In this document: piece by piece, positions 1 through 9,169 of the stretch
Layout: each line of letters opens with the position of its first letter
How positions within the stretch are numbered: the stretch's first letter is position 1
Origin: Streptomyces sp. NBC_01723
GTDB taxonomy: Bacteria > Actinomycetota > Actinomycetes > Streptomycetales > Streptomycetaceae
Assembly: GCF_036246005.1 (NCBI RefSeq)
Contig: NZ_CP109171.1
Location: 2,034,001-2,098,000, forward strand
Reading direction: 5' to 3'
Length of the DNA stretch: 64,000 nucleotides
Notes under the pieces: generated by a model
Told to the model about the DNA's origin: nothing
What the model saw: only the letters and a program-made list of their open reading frames with translations
Database searches by the model: none
Translations under genes and position numbers: made by a program

Positions 1-354
1 CTCAGCGCCCTCGGCGCCGCGCTCAACGTCAGCCCCGAGGCGTTCATCGACTACAAGACCGCCCTGTACTCCTCCGAGTACCACCCGGAGGAGTCCAGCG
101 ACGAGTTCGCCAAGGACGACTACCTGATCAAGGTGGCGAACTCGGTCGACGCCCTGAAGAACAACAAGAAGTTCCAGGACGCCGTCGAGAAGGGCACCTA
201 CGACGCCTGGGCGATGCGGATGAGCAAGTCCTTCGACACCGCCGAGGGCGTCCAGTCGACCCCGACCATCAAGATCAACGACAAGGTGATCGAGAACCCC
301 AGCTCGGTCGCCGACTGGGAGAAGGCGCTCAAGGACGCCAAGGTCACCAAGTGA
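1..354 (+). CDS. DsbA-family thioredoxin-fold protein, C-terminal part
   Basis: Only the last 117 residues are visible; the frame is open from the window start. The segment has the alpha-helical insert followed by the STPTIKIND stretch typical of the cis-proline loop and last strands of DsbA/thioredoxin-like folds, then a C-terminal helix ending KDAKVTK. Known relatives in actinobacteria are membrane-anchored or secreted disulfide oxidoreductases acting outside the cytoplasm. The CXXC motif and any signal anchor lie outside the window, so redox activity cannot be confirmed. A strong hairpin follows the stop codon. Confidence 0.7.
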   Translation, partial: LSALGAALNVSPEAFIDYKTALYSSEYHPEESSDEFAKDDYLIKVANSVDALKNNKKFQDAVEKGTYDAWAMRMSKSFDTAEGVQSTPTIKINDKVIENPSSVADWEKALKDAKVTK

Positions 355-393
355 CCCCCGCACGGGGGTGACGCCGCACCGACGCACGACGAA

Positions 394-427
394 CGAGCGG
401 GCGAACTTTTACGAGTTCGCCCGCTCG
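394..427 (+). terminator. 14-bp perfect inverted repeat after the DsbA-like gene
   Basis: The arms 394-407 and 414-427 are exact reverse complements around a 6-nt loop. There is no U-run, as is common for Streptomyces terminators. It ends only 30 bp before the phoD start codon, so it may also act in phoD control (see findings). Confidence 0.6.
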
Positions 428-457
428 CGCGCATACCGATCAGTAACCTGATCGTCC

Positions 458-2143
458 GTGACCAGTCGACACAGATCGTCCGAGATTCCCGTCCCGTCGC
501 CCGCCGAGTCCGCGGGCGCCCGAACTCCGAGCCGCCGTACGGTCGTCAAGGCCGCGGCGGCCGGCGCCGTCCTGGCCGCCCCGCTCGCCGCCGCCCTGCC
601 CGCGGGCGCCGCCGACACCGCCCCGGCCTTCCTGCACGGCGTCGCCTCCGGCGACCCGCTGCCCGACGGCGTCCTGCTCTGGACCCGCGTGACGCCGGCG
701 CCCGAGGCCATACCGGGGTCGGGAGCCGGTCCCGACACCGCGGTGAGCTGGGTCGTCGCCACCGACAAGGCCCTCACGAACATCGTCGCCAAGGGCTCCG
801 TCACCGCGACCGCGGGCTCCGACCACACCGTCAAGGCGGACGTCCGCGGTCTCGCCCCCGCCACGGACTACTGGTTCCGCTTCTCCGCGGGCCCCACCGA
901 CTCCCCCGTCGCCCGCACCCGCACCGCGCCGGCGGCCGACGCGGCCGTCTCCGGGCTGCGGTTCGGCGTCGTCTCCTGCGCCAACTGGGAGGCCGGGTAC
1001 TTCTCGTCGTACCGCCATCTCGCGGACCGCGGCGACCTGGACGCCTGGCTGCACCTGGGCGACTACATCTACGAGTACGGCACCGGCGAGTACGGCACCC
1101 GGGACACCGTTGTACGGCCGCACGCCCCGGCCCACGAGATCCTCACCCTCGCCGACTACCGCGCACGGCACGGCCGGTACAAGACCGACCCCGACCTCCA
1201 GGCGCTGCACGCCACCGCGCCGGTCGTGGCCATCTGGGACGACCACGAGATCGCCAACGACACCTGGTCGGGCGGCGCCGAGAACCACACCGAGGGCACC
1301 GAGGGCTCCTGGGCGGCGCGTCAGACCGCCGCCAAGCGGGCCTACTTCGAGTGGATGCCGGTGCGCCCGGCGATCGCCGGCACCACCTACCGGCGGCTGC
1401 GCTTCGGCAAGCTGGCCGACCTGTCGCTGCTGGACCTGCGCACCTACCGCTCCCAGCAGGTGGGCATCGGCGAGGGCGAGGTCGACGACCCGGACCGCAC
1501 CGTGACCGGCCGCGCCCAACTGGACTGGCTCAAGTCCGGCCTCGCCGCCTCGGACACCGCCTGGCGGCTGGTCGGCAACCCGGTGATGATGTCGCCGTTC
1601 GCGATCGGCTCGCTCTCCGCCGAGCTGCTCAAGCCGCTCGCCGAGCTGCTCGGCCTGCCCAGGGAGGGCCTCGCCCTCAACACCGACCAGTGGGACGGCT
1701 ACACCGACGACCGCCGGGAACTGCTGGCGCACCTGCGCGCGAACGCCGTCCGCAACACCGTGTTCCTCACCGGCGACATCCACATGGCGTGGGCCAACGA
1801 CGTGCCGTACAACGCCGGCACGTACCCGCTGTCCGCCTCCGCCGCCACGGAGTTCGTCGTCACCTCGGTGACCTCCGACAACCTCGACGACATCGTGAAG
1901 GTCCCCGAGGGCACCGTCTCGGCGATCGCGGCACCGGTCATCCGGGCCGCGAACCGGCACGTGCACTGGGTCGACACCGACCGGCACGGCTACGGCGTGC
2001 TGGACATCACGGCGGAGCGCGCGCAGATGGACTACTACGCCGTCTCAGACCGCACCGACCCGGACGCCACGTCCCGGTGGGTCCGCTCCTACCGCACCCG
2101 CAGCGGCACCCAGCGGGTGGAGCGCGTCTACTCGCCCGCCTGA
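458..2143 (+). CDS. phoD: PhoD-type alkaline phosphatase/phosphodiesterase, Tat-secreted
   Basis: 561 residues from a GTG start. The N-terminus has a twin-arginine signal (SRRTVVK) followed by an alanine-rich hydrophobic stretch and AGA cleavage region. An N-terminal beta domain (about residues 60-160) precedes the metallophosphatase domain, where [17 protein letters not shown] and LTGDIHMAW supply the metal-binding Asp/Asn/His residues. The family hydrolyses phosphomono- and diesters outside the cell, using Ca2+ and Fe3+ in characterised members, and is induced by phosphate starvation. In S. coelicolor phoD belongs to the PhoP regulon. No textbook PHO-box tandem is obvious in the 100 bp upstream. 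The 3' end overlaps the convergent hydrolase gene by 16 bp. Confidence 0.92.
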   Translation: MTSRHRSSEIPVPSPAESAGARTPSRRTVVKAAAAGAVLAAPLAAALPAGAADTAPAFLHGVASGDPLPDGVLLWTRVTPAPEAIPGSGAGPDTAVSWVVATDKALTNIVAKGSVTATAGSDHTVKADVRGLAPATDYWFRFSAGPTDSPVARTRTAPAADAAVSGLRFGVVSCANWEAGYFSSYRHLADRGDLDAWLHLGDYIYEYGTGEYGTRDTVVRPHAPAHEILTLADYRARHGRYKTDPDLQALHATAPVVAIWDDHEIANDTWSGGAENHTEGTEGSWAARQTAAKRAYFEWMPVRPAIAGTTYRRLRFGKLADLSLLDLRTYRSQQVGIGEGEVDDPDRTVTGRAQLDWLKSGLAASDTAWRLVGNPVMMSPFAIGSLSAELLKPLAELLGLPREGLALNTDQWDGYTDDRRELLAHLRANAVRNTVFLTGDIHMAWANDVPYNAGTYPLSASAATEFVVTSVTSDNLDDIVKVPEGTVSAIAAPVIRAANRHVHWVDTDRHGYGVLDITAERAQMDYYAVSDRTDPDATSRWVRSYRTRSGTQRVERVYSPA

Positions 2144-2724
2144 GCCGTCTCCTCCCTAAGCGAGTCGAGGAAGCCGAGCGCCACCCGCCAGGTGGCCTCG
2201 GCCGCCTCCTCGTCGTAGTCCGGCAGCTCGGGGTCGGTGTAGAGGTGGCCCGCCCCCGGGTAGCGGTGGACCTCCACGTCGGCGCCGATCCGGCCCATCT
2301 GGAGATACCAGGCGCTGAGCCAGTCGTCCGTCTCGAAGGCGTCCGGCTCGGCCACGTGCAGCTGGACCGGCAGGTCGTCGACCGCGGCGTTGGCCGCGAT
2401 GTCCGAGGTGCCGTGCAGCAGGAGCAGTCCGCGCGCCCGGTGGTCGCCGAGGGCGAGGGTCTGGGCGATGGACGCGCCGAGGGAGAACCCGGCGTACACC
2501 AGTCCCCGCTCGGAATACGGGGCGGCGGCCAGCACGGCCCGCTTGAGCAGTTCCTCCCGGCCGATCCCGTCCTGGTGGGCCATGCCCTCCTCGACCGTGT
2601 CGAAGGTCCGGCCCTCGTAGAGGTCCGGGGTCCAGACCTGGTGCCCGGCGTCGCGCAGCCGGTCGGCGGCCTGCCGCACCGCGGGCCTCGGGCCGAGGGT
2701 CGAGTGAAAGAGCACGATGTTCAT
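2128..2724 (-). CDS. Dienelactone hydrolase family protein
   Basis: 198 residues, ATG start, the usual size for this alpha/beta-hydrolase family. The first strand and loop ([11 protein letters not shown]) and the nucleophile elbow YAGFSLGAS are visible. The nucleophile position holds Ser rather than the Cys of classical dienelactone hydrolases. [12 protein letters not shown] and [11 protein letters not shown] supply the acid and histidine regions of the triad. It is probably a cytoplasmic esterase or hydrolase of unknown substrate. It is transcribed convergently with phoD, overlapping by 16 bp, and divergently from the MscS gene. Confidence 0.82.
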   Translation of the reverse strand: MNIVLFHSTLGPRPAVRQAADRLRDAGHQVWTPDLYEGRTFDTVEEGMAHQDGIGREELLKRAVLAAAPYSERGLVYAGFSLGASIAQTLALGDHRARGLLLLHGTSDIAANAAVDDLPVQLHVAEPDAFETDDWLSAWYLQMGRIGADVEVHRYPGAGHLYTDPELPDYDEEAAEATWRVALGFLDSLREETAQAGE

Positions 2725-2830
2725 GAGGCCATGGTGCCAGCCGGGTGTGACAGCGCGATGCGCGAAGATCCCCCGGGCGGGACGGAAGTCACAGGTTCAC
2801 GGCACGCCGCGGGCGGTTACGTTCGAGGGC

Positions 2831-3955
2831 ATGGAGACGATACTCCGCCCGCTGATCGTGGTCGGCGGCTCCGTCCTGCTGACGCTGGTCATCGGCTGGG
2901 CCACCGACCTGTTGCTGCGCAAGGCCGACGGACGGCACCCCGAGACACCGCTGTGGGGGCTGCTGCGCCGTGCCCGCATCCCTTACCAGGTGATGCTGTG
3001 CGCCGCCCTGCTGAGAGGGTCCTACGTAGAGGCACAGGTGTTCCCGGACCACCGGTCGGACGTCGGCCGGCTGCTGACGCTGTTGCTGATCGGCTCGGTG
3101 GCCTGGCTGGTGATCCGGATCGCCGCCGCGGTCGTCGAGACGTCGTACTCCCGCTACGCGCACGCCCACTCCCAGCGGAACCCCGCCCGGGTCCGCCGGG
3201 TGCGCACCCAGGTGTCGCTGATCATGCGGGTGGTCACGGCGGTCGTCGGCGTGGTCGCCGTGGCCTCGATGCTCCTCACCTTCCCCGCCATGCGCGCGGC
3301 GGGCGCCTCGCTGCTGGCCTCGGCCGGACTGCTCGGCATCGTGGCCGGCATAGCCGCGCAGTCCACGCTGAGCAACATGTTCGCCGGGTTCCAGATCGCC
3401 TTCGGCGACATGGTGCGCATGGGCGACACGGTCGTGGTGGACGGCGAGTGGGGCACCGTCGAGGAGATCACGCTGACGTACCTGACGGTGCGCACCTGGG
3501 ACGAGCGCCGGATCACCATGCCGGTGTCGTACTTCACCTCCAAGCCGTTCGAGAACTGGTCGCGCGGCACCCCGCAGATGACCGGGACCGTCTTCTGGCA
3601 CCTCGACCACACGGCGCCCCTGGACCGGATGCGCGAGCGGCTGCGCGACCTGCTGCGCGAGTGCCCGGCCTGGGACGGACGGGACTACAACCTGACGGTC
3701 ACGGAGACGACCCAGAACACCATGCAGGTGCGGGCCCTGGTGACGGCGAAGGACGCGGACGACATCTGGACGGTACGGGTCACGGTCCGTGAGGGGATGA
3801 TCCGCTGGCTGGCCGAGGAGCACCCCTACGCCCTGCCGCGGGTCAACACGGCGGACGCGGCCCCGCGGCCGTCCCGCGACGGCGTCCACCGGCCCCGCCG
3901 CTCCTCCGACGGGGGCATCCGCCGCTTCCCGGAGCACCCCACCAAGAACCTGTGA
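2831..3955 (+). CDS. MscS-family mechanosensitive ion channel
   Basis: 374 residues from the ATG at 2831. An upstream in-frame ATG at 2717 would run into the divergent hydrolase start and gives a non-membrane leader, so the later start is preferred. Hydrophobic segments lie near residues 5-25, 65-90 and 120-145. The pore-lining helix and the beta-domain follow (GIVAGIAAQSTLSNMFAGFQ, then the GDMVRMGD and MPVSYFTSKPFENWS regions). These are the signature parts of small-conductance mechanosensitive channels, which release solutes on hypo-osmotic shock. The C-terminal about 40 residues are Pro/Arg-rich and probably disordered. It ends 22 bp from the convergent antiporter gene. Confidence 0.88.
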   Translation: METILRPLIVVGGSVLLTLVIGWATDLLLRKADGRHPETPLWGLLRRARIPYQVMLCAALLRGSYVEAQVFPDHRSDVGRLLTLLLIGSVAWLVIRIAAAVVETSYSRYAHAHSQRNPARVRRVRTQVSLIMRVVTAVVGVVAVASMLLTFPAMRAAGASLLASAGLLGIVAGIAAQSTLSNMFAGFQIAFGDMVRMGDTVVVDGEWGTVEEITLTYLTVRTWDERRITMPVSYFTSKPFENWSRGTPQMTGTVFWHLDHTAPLDRMRERLRDLLRECPAWDGRDYNLTVTETTQNTMQVRALVTAKDADDIWTVRVTVREGMIRWLAEEHPYALPRVNTADAAPRPSRDGVHRPRRSSDGGIRRFPEHPTKNL

Positions 3956-3977
3956 CCGCCGCGCGCCCGGGCGGGGC

Positions 3978-5570
3978 TCAGCGCAGGCTGCGCACGTCCA
4001 GGTGGCGCAGCACCCGGTCCACGATCTCCGGGTCGGAGCCGGGTTCGCTGCGCGCCGCGAGGATCTCGTGCCGGGCGGCGCTGAGCATCTCGCCCTGGAT
4101 GCGCCGGATCCGCTTGATCCGCCGCGCCCGCTGCTCCTGCGCCTCCCGGCGCTCCTCGTCCCCGAGGTCGGGGCTGATCCGCACCCCGATGTCGTAGGCG
4201 CGGCGCAGCATCTGCTCGGCCAGCTCGTCCGGCAGTTCCTCCACCGCCTCGATCTCCTTGAGCCGCTGCTTGGCCGCCTTGGCCGCCCGCAGGCCCAGCT
4301 CCTTCTCGTAGGCCTGCTCCCGCTCGGTGTCCGCCCGTACCCCGAGCCGGCCCACCAGCCAGGGCAGCGTGAGCCCCTGGAGCAGCAGGGTGACCATGAT
4401 CACCCCGAAGGCGATGAAGATGATCTCCTCCCGGTTGGGGAAGGCCGCTCCCTCCTCCGTCTCCAGCGGGATCGCGAGGGCCAGCGCGACCGAGGCCACG
4501 CCGCGCATCCCGGCCCACCACATGACGACGGTCTCCCGCCAGCTCGTCGGGATGTCCTCGTCCTGGTCGCGTCTGGCGTGCAGCCGCTGGGTCAGCCAGG
4601 TGGCGGGCAGCAGCCACAGCAGCCGGACCAGGATGACGACGGCGCTGACCGCGGCCGCCCAGCCCAGCAGCTCGGTCCAGCGGCCGGAGGCCGTGCGGAT
4701 CGCGTTGTGCAGTTCGAGACCGATCAGCCCGAAGGCCACGCCGGTGACCAGGGTGTCGACGACGTCCCACACCGTGTGCCCGGCGAGCCTCGTCATCACG
4801 TCGTCCGCGTCCGAGGCGTACTCGGCGAGGAACATCGCGGTGGTGAGCACGGCGAGCACCCCCGAGCCGTGCAGTTCGTCGGCGGCCACGTAACTCACGA
4901 ACGGCACCAACAGGGTCAGGCCGATCTGCAGTGTCGGGTCTTCCAGGAGGCTCATCAGCCTGTTGGAGCCCCAGCCCAGCGCGAGTCCCACGGCGACGGC
5001 GACGACGGCGGACAGCACCAGGTCGAGCCCGGCCTCCCAGGCCGAGAAGGTGCCGCTGACGGCCGCGGCGATGGCCACGTGGTAGAGGACGATCGCCGTG
5101 ACGTCGTTGAACAGCCCCTCGCCCTCCAGGATGGACACCAGGCGGCGCGGCAGCCCCAGCTGGCCGGCGACGGCGGTCGCCGCGACCGGGTCGGGCGGTG
5201 CCACCAGTGCGCCCAGCGCGAAGGCGGCGGCGATCGGCAGCCCCGGGACGATCGCGTGGGCGACGGTGGCCACGCACGCCATGGTGACGAAGACCAGCGC
5301 GACCGCCAGCAGGAAGATCGGGCGCTTGTTGGCCGCGAACTGCCGCCAGGAGGTGCGCCGCACGGCCGCGTACAGCAGCGGCGGCAGCAGTGCGGGCAGG
5401 ATGAGTTCGGGCGGGATGTCGACGTTGGGCACGAAGTCGAGCAGGGCGAGGACGATCCCGAGGACCGTCATCAGGACCGGTGCCGGCAGCCCGAGCCGGG
5501 CACCGAGGGGGACGCTCAGCAGGGCCCCGAGCAACAGCATGAACAACAGGGCCAACTGATCCACGGTCAC
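3978..5570 (-). CDS. CPA1-type Na+/H+ antiporter
   Basis: 530 residues from a GTG start, with about 12 hydrophobic segments across residues 1-410 and a charged cytoplasmic tail (410-530) rich in Glu/Arg coiled helices. GALVAPPDPVAATAV and LEGEGLFNDVTAIVLYH carry the Asp and Asn-Asp residues that define NhaP/NHE-type cation-proton antiporters. The likely role is Na+ (or K+) export coupled to proton entry for pH and salt homeostasis. It is the last gene of a minus-strand run lspA-rluD-GNAT-antiporter, 84 bp after the GNAT gene. The cation cannot be read from sequence. Confidence 0.9.
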   Translation of the reverse strand: MTVDQLALLFMLLLGALLSVPLGARLGLPAPVLMTVLGIVLALLDFVPNVDIPPELILPALLPPLLYAAVRRTSWRQFAANKRPIFLLAVALVFVTMACVATVAHAIVPGLPIAAAFALGALVAPPDPVAATAVAGQLGLPRRLVSILEGEGLFNDVTAIVLYHVAIAAAVSGTFSAWEAGLDLVLSAVVAVAVGLALGWGSNRLMSLLEDPTLQIGLTLLVPFVSYVAADELHGSGVLAVLTTAMFLAEYASDADDVMTRLAGHTVWDVVDTLVTGVAFGLIGLELHNAIRTASGRWTELLGWAAAVSAVVILVRLLWLLPATWLTQRLHARRDQDEDIPTSWRETVVMWWAGMRGVASVALALAIPLETEEGAAFPNREEIIFIAFGVIMVTLLLQGLTLPWLVGRLGVRADTEREQAYEKELGLRAAKAAKQRLKEIEAVEELPDELAEQMLRRAYDIGVRISPDLGDEERREAQEQRARRIKRIRRIQGEMLSAARHEILAARSEPGSDPEIVDRVLRHLDVRSLR

Positions 5571-5654
5571 CGCTCCGGTGGGGTCTCGGTATGGGCACGG
5601 CGGACCTCAAGCCTGCCACGCCACCCGCCCCACCAGCCTGTTCCGCGCCTCTGG

Positions 5655-6140
5655 TTACAGGGCGCGCCGCATCGCGCGGTGGGGGATCCCGGCGTCGGGA
5701 AACTCGGGTCCGTACGCCACGTACCCCAGCCGCTCGTAGAAGCCCAGGGCGTGGGTCTGCGCGTGCAGGTCCACCGCGGTGAGCCCACGCGCGCGTGCCG
5801 CGTCCTCCACGGCCCGCACCAGGGCGGCGCCGACGCCGAGACCGCGGGCCGCCGCGGTCACCGCGAGCCGGCCGAGCGAGCCGACGGCCGGGTCGCCGTC
5901 GCCGTTCTTCGCGGCCGCCGCCGCACCGTGCAGAAGCCGGCCGGTGCCCAGGGCCCCGCCGTCCTCCCGGACCGCGAGGACGTGCACGGCGTCCGCGTCG
6001 TAGGCGTCGTACTCGATGTCCTCGGGGACCTTCTGCTCGGCGACGAAGACGTCCTTGCGCACCGCGAAGCAGGCCTCCCGGTCGGCCGGGTCCTCGGCGA
6101 CGCGCACCACGTAGGCAGGGGCCGGGTCCGGGGCGCTCAT
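5655..6140 (-). CDS. GNAT N-acetyltransferase, ElaA-like
   Basis: 161 residues. The ATG at 6140 overlaps the rluD stop by 4 bp (ATGA), which fixes the start and suggests translational coupling; longer in-frame extensions lie inside rluD. The protein shows the ElaA-type opening ([21 protein letters not shown]), an acetyl-CoA pyrophosphate loop [11 protein letters not shown], and the C-terminal [17 protein letters not shown] motif. The substrate is unknown; family members acetylate small molecules or protein amines in the cytoplasm. Confidence 0.85.
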   Translation of the reverse strand: MSAPDPAPAYVVRVAEDPADREACFAVRKDVFVAEQKVPEDIEYDAYDADAVHVLAVREDGGALGTGRLLHGAAAAAKNGDGDPAVGSLGRLAVTAAARGLGVGAALVRAVEDAARARGLTAVDLHAQTHALGFYERLGYVAYGPEFPDAGIPHRAMRRAL

Positions 6141-7081
6141 CCGTAGGTCTCCTCGCGGACCAGGTCGAGGGCCAGCTGGAGGTCCTCGGGGTAGTCGCTG
6201 GCGTACTCCACCCAGTCGCCGGTGCCCGGGTGCTCGAAGCCGAGCCGGACCGCGTGCAGCCACTGGCGGGTCAGGCGCAGCCGCTTGCCGAGCACGGGGT
6301 CGGCGCCGTACGTCAGGTCGCCGACGCAGGGGTGGCGGTGGGCGGCCATGTGGACACGGATCTGGTGGGTGCGGCCGGTCTCCAGCTTCACGTCGAGCAG
6401 GGAGGCGGCGCGGAATGCCTCGATGAGGTCGTAGTGCGTGACGGAGGGCTTGCCCTCGGCGGTGACGGCCCACTTGTAGTCGTGCTGCGGGTGGCGGCCG
6501 ATGGGGGCGTCGATGGTGCCGCTGGTGGGATCGGGGTGGCCCTGCACGAGCGTGTGGTAGCGCTTGTCGACCGTGCGCTCCTTGAACTGGCGCTTGAGCG
6601 AGGTGTACGCGCGCTCCGACTTGGCCACCGTCATCAGGCCGGAGGTGCCGACGTCGAGACGGTGCACGATGCCCTGGCGCTCGGCGGCGCCGGAGGTGGA
6701 GATGCGGTACCCGGCGGCGGCCAGTCCGCCGATGACGGTCGGCCCGCTCCAGCCCGGGGACGGGTGGGCCGCGACGCCGACGGGCTTGACGATCACGACC
6801 ACGTCCTCGTCGTCGTGGACGATCTCCATGCCCTCGACGGGCTCGGCGACGATCTGCACGGGCGCGGGCGCCTGCGGCATCTCGACCTCCAGCCAGGCGC
6901 CGCCGTGCACCCGCTCGGACTTGCCGACCACCGATCCGTCGACCTGCACCTTGCCCGCCGCGGCGAGCTCCGCGGCCTTGGTACGGGAGAAGCCGAACAT
7001 GCGGGAGATGGCGGCGTCGACGCGCTCGCCCTCCAGGCCGTCGGGCACGGGCAGGGTGCGGATCTCGGGAATCGTGCTCAC
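6137..7081 (-). CDS. rluD: RluD-family 23S rRNA pseudouridine synthase
   Basis: 314 residues. An N-terminal S4 RNA-binding domain (about residues 15-75, [18 protein letters not shown]) precedes the catalytic domain with the HRLDVGTSG motif, whose Asp is the nucleophile. [10 protein letters not shown] completes the family signature. RluD-type enzymes isomerise uridines in helix 69 of 23S rRNA. The exact target in this organism is inferred from family assignment. The gene lies between lspA (43 bp upstream) and the GNAT gene (4-bp overlap), an arrangement common in actinobacteria. Confidence 0.92.
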   Translation of the reverse strand: MSTIPEIRTLPVPDGLEGERVDAAISRMFGFSRTKAAELAAAGKVQVDGSVVGKSERVHGGAWLEVEMPQAPAPVQIVAEPVEGMEIVHDDEDVVVIVKPVGVAAHPSPGWSGPTVIGGLAAAGYRISTSGAAERQGIVHRLDVGTSGLMTVAKSERAYTSLKRQFKERTVDKRYHTLVQGHPDPTSGTIDAPIGRHPQHDYKWAVTAEGKPSVTHYDLIEAFRAASLLDVKLETGRTHQIRVHMAAHRHPCVGDLTYGADPVLGKRLRLTRQWLHAVRLGFEHPGTGDWVEYASDYPEDLQLALDLVREETYG

Positions 7082-7124
7082 CCGTCGAGTATGCCGGACG
7101 GGTCGGACACTCCCGAACGCGCGC

Positions 7125-7718
7125 TCAGTCCTTGTGGACGGTCCCGTCCGGGTCCAGCCCCCGGAAGGAGAGGATCACGATCAGGATGCCGCCGCACACG
7201 ATCGCCGAGTCGGCGAGGTTGAAGACGGCGAAGTGCTTGGGCGCGATGAAGTCCACGACCGCGCCCTTGAAGACGCCGGGCGAGCGGAAGATCCGGTCGG
7301 TGAGGTTGCCCAGGGCACCGCCGAGCAGCAGACCGAGCGCGACCGCCCACGGCAGGCTGTAGAGCTTGCGCGCGAGGCGGGCGATCACGACGATCACGGC
7401 GGCCGCGATGACCGTGAAGATCACCGTGAAGGCCTCGCCGAAGCCGAAGGCCGCGCCCGCGTTGCGGATGGCCGCGAACCTCAGCCAGTCCCCGATGATC
7501 TCGATCGGTTCGTTGTGCTCCAGCTTGGCGACCACGATCATCTTGCTGACCAGGTCGAGCAGGTACGCGAACGCGGCGACCGCGAACAGCACGGCGATCC
7601 GCCGCCTGCCCCGAGGCCGCTCCGGAGCGCCCCCCTGACCGGCGTCGGGCCGTTCCTGCCCGTCCCCCGCCGCGTCCGGGGTGTCCGGCGTACCGATGAT
7701 GCGCTCCGCCTCTGCCAC
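7125..7718 (-). CDS. lspA: Signal peptidase II (prolipoprotein signal peptidase)
   Basis: 197 residues from a GTG start. There are four membrane segments, preceded by a hydrophilic N-terminal extension of about 45 residues. The diagnostic blocks are [21 protein letters not shown] and VVDFI...FNLADSAI; the Asp of NLTDR and the Asp of NLADS form the aspartyl dyad. The enzyme cleaves lipid-modified prolipoproteins at the membrane. The N-terminal extension is longer than in E. coli LspA, but acidic or Pro-rich extensions are usual in Streptomyces. Confidence 0.95.
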   Translation of the reverse strand: MAEAERIIGTPDTPDAAGDGQERPDAGQGGAPERPRGRRRIAVLFAVAAFAYLLDLVSKMIVVAKLEHNEPIEIIGDWLRFAAIRNAGAAFGFGEAFTVIFTVIAAAVIVVIARLARKLYSLPWAVALGLLLGGALGNLTDRIFRSPGVFKGAVVDFIAPKHFAVFNLADSAIVCGGILIVILSFRGLDPDGTVHKD

Positions 7719-7818
7719 GTGAGTCCCTCAGCCTAGGTACCTGACTGAGGACGAGGGTACGGCACACTTTCCGTCCCGTACGTGCTCAGGACCCATACCT
7801 GCGCTCGGTGGCGGCGGA

Positions 7819-8574
7819 TCAGTACCGGCGCTCCTGCTTCTGCTTGCACTCGACGCACAGGGTCGCCCTGGGGAACGCCTGCATGCGCGCCTTGCCGATG
7901 GGGTTGCCGCAGTTCTCGCACAGGCCGTAGGTGCCCGCGTCCAGGCGTTCCAGGGCGTGCTCGGTCTGGGTGAGCACCTCGCGCGCGGTGGCCGCCAGCG
8001 CCAGCTCGTGCTCGCGCGTGATGTTCTTGCTGCCGGTGTCGGCCTCGTCGTCGCCCGCGCCGTCTCCGGAGTCCCGCATCATGCCCTGGAGCGACCGCTC
8101 GGCGGAGTCGATCTCGGTGCGCAGCCGGTCGGCCTCCGACTGGAGCCCGCCGCGCGCCTCCTCGACCTCTTCCGGGGTCCAGGGCTCCTCACCGGGGCGT
8201 ACCGCGAGGTCACCAGGGCCCGCAGCGGCGCCGCGGGCCTTGGGAACGGCGGTCTTGGCCGCCGTGGCCGTGCCAGGAGTCTTCTTCGCAACCACCGTCG
8301 TGGCTCCCGTCTGCTCCGCGGCCCGCGCCGCGTCCACCTTCTTGGCCGTGCTCTTCTTCGCCGTGCTCTTCTTCGCCGTGCTCTTCTTGGCGGTGCTCTT
8401 CTTGGCCGCGGTCTTCTCCGCGGCGCCCGTCGTCCTGTCGGACGTGGTCTTCTTCGCAGCCGTCTTCTTCGCAGCCGTCTTCTTGGCGGCTGTCTTCCCG
8501 GCCGTCGTCTTCTTGGCGGCGGTCTTCTCCGCAGCCGCCTCCGACTGCTCTTCGGCGGTCTTCTTCGCCACCAT
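7819..8574 (-). CDS. DksA/TraR-type zinc-finger protein with Lys/Ala-rich H1-like tail
   Basis: 251 residues from the ATG at 8574, which has a good ribosome binding site (GAAGGGG). The open frame continues upstream to 8886, but that part is untypical sequence. Residues 1-105 are tandem AAKKT/AKKS-type repeats resembling the C-terminal tails of actinobacterial HU and histone-H1-like proteins. Residues 130-251 contain coiled helices and a C4 zinc finger (CENCGNPIG...CVECK) typical of DksA/TraR. The zinc-finger part predicts binding in the RNA polymerase secondary channel, and the tail predicts DNA or RNA association. Neither is proven here. It lies upstream of lspA on the same strand, 100 bp away, and divergent from ileS. 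Confidence 0.85.
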   Translation of the reverse strand: MVAKKTAEEQSEAAAEKTAAKKTTAGKTAAKKTAAKKTAAKKTTSDRTTGAAEKTAAKKSTAKKSTAKKSTAKKSTAKKVDAARAAEQTGATTVVAKKTPGTATAAKTAVPKARGAAAGPGDLAVRPGEEPWTPEEVEEARGGLQSEADRLRTEIDSAERSLQGMMRDSGDGAGDDEADTGSKNITREHELALAATAREVLTQTEHALERLDAGTYGLCENCGNPIGKARMQAFPRATLCVECKQKQERRY

Positions 8575-8893
8575 GGCCGCGGCCCCTTCACATATTGTGA
8601 TCTTGCGCGCGAATCGTGCTGGGACGATAAATCGACTCGGGTCCCGCGGCAACGGGGCACGCCGCCCGATTCGCCGGCCCGCCGTGCGCCACGCGGCGAG
8701 CATGCATGCGTTGTGCCCAGCTCCCCGCCGGGTAATCCGCCCGGACGGCGTCCGGCCGGGCCGCCCGGGCGCCGCACGCGCGCCGGCGGCATTCGGGTCA
8801 CACCGGGCCCCACCGGGGCCGTGCGGCGCCCACCGCTCCGGCCCCCGCGAAATCGGGTCGGCCGCTGTCCGCGCGGCGCCGTACACTGGGCGG
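8575..8893. other. Divergent intergenic region, DksA-like gene / ileS
   Basis: About 320 bp without a convincing gene. On the minus side, 14 bp before the DksA-like start, there is a TCACA-N3-TGTGA inverted repeat (8588-8600). On the plus side TACACT (8882-8887) is a plausible -10 for the ileS transcript. The rest is very G+C-rich with no clear structure that I can name. Confidence 0.5.
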
Positions 8894-9169
8894 AGCGAAA
8901 AGCGTGGATGGGGACGAGTAGCGGCGTCAGCAGCCCAGAGCGACCCGGGGACGGTGTGAGCCCGGGGGCGAGCGCGACGTGAAGATCACCCCGGAGCCGC
9001 CGGAAGAAAGCCGTGACCGACGAGCCGCGGCGAGTAGAACCGGTTCGCGACCCCAATGAGGGGGCTGTCCGGCGCACACGACGCACCGGGGAGCCAAGGA
9101 GGGTGGTACCGCGGGAGCACGTCTCTCGTCCCTCCGACGGAAGGCAGCACGTCCGCCGGAGGAAGCTCG
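8894..9169 (+). promoter_or_regulatory. T-box leader of ileS (tRNA-Ile sensing)
   Basis: The invariant T-box core TGGTACCGCG is at 9104-9113 inside GGAGGGTGGTACCGCGGG. Shortly upstream is an ATC triplet (8985-8987) that could be the isoleucine specifier codon. There is no terminator after the T-box. Instead a CCTCCGACGG segment (9131-9140) can pair with the ileS Shine-Dalgarno GGAGG (9158-9162), so control should be at translation initiation. This matches the actinobacterial ileS T-boxes known to sequester the ribosome binding site. The 5' end is estimated from the -10 at 8882-8887. Confidence 0.85.

Noticed and set aside
440..1987. Long minus-strand open frame opposite phoD, and similar long shadows elsewhere (for example 8927-12379 opposite ileS)
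   Set aside because: High G+C makes stop codons rare in alternate frames. The translations are Arg/Gly/Val/Ala-rich with no motifs, and each is antisense to a clearly identified gene.
8335..8560. Repetitive DNA that might suggest a CRISPR or satellite
   Set aside because: The repeats are in frame and encode AAKK units of a protein tail; there are no spacers of unique sequence.
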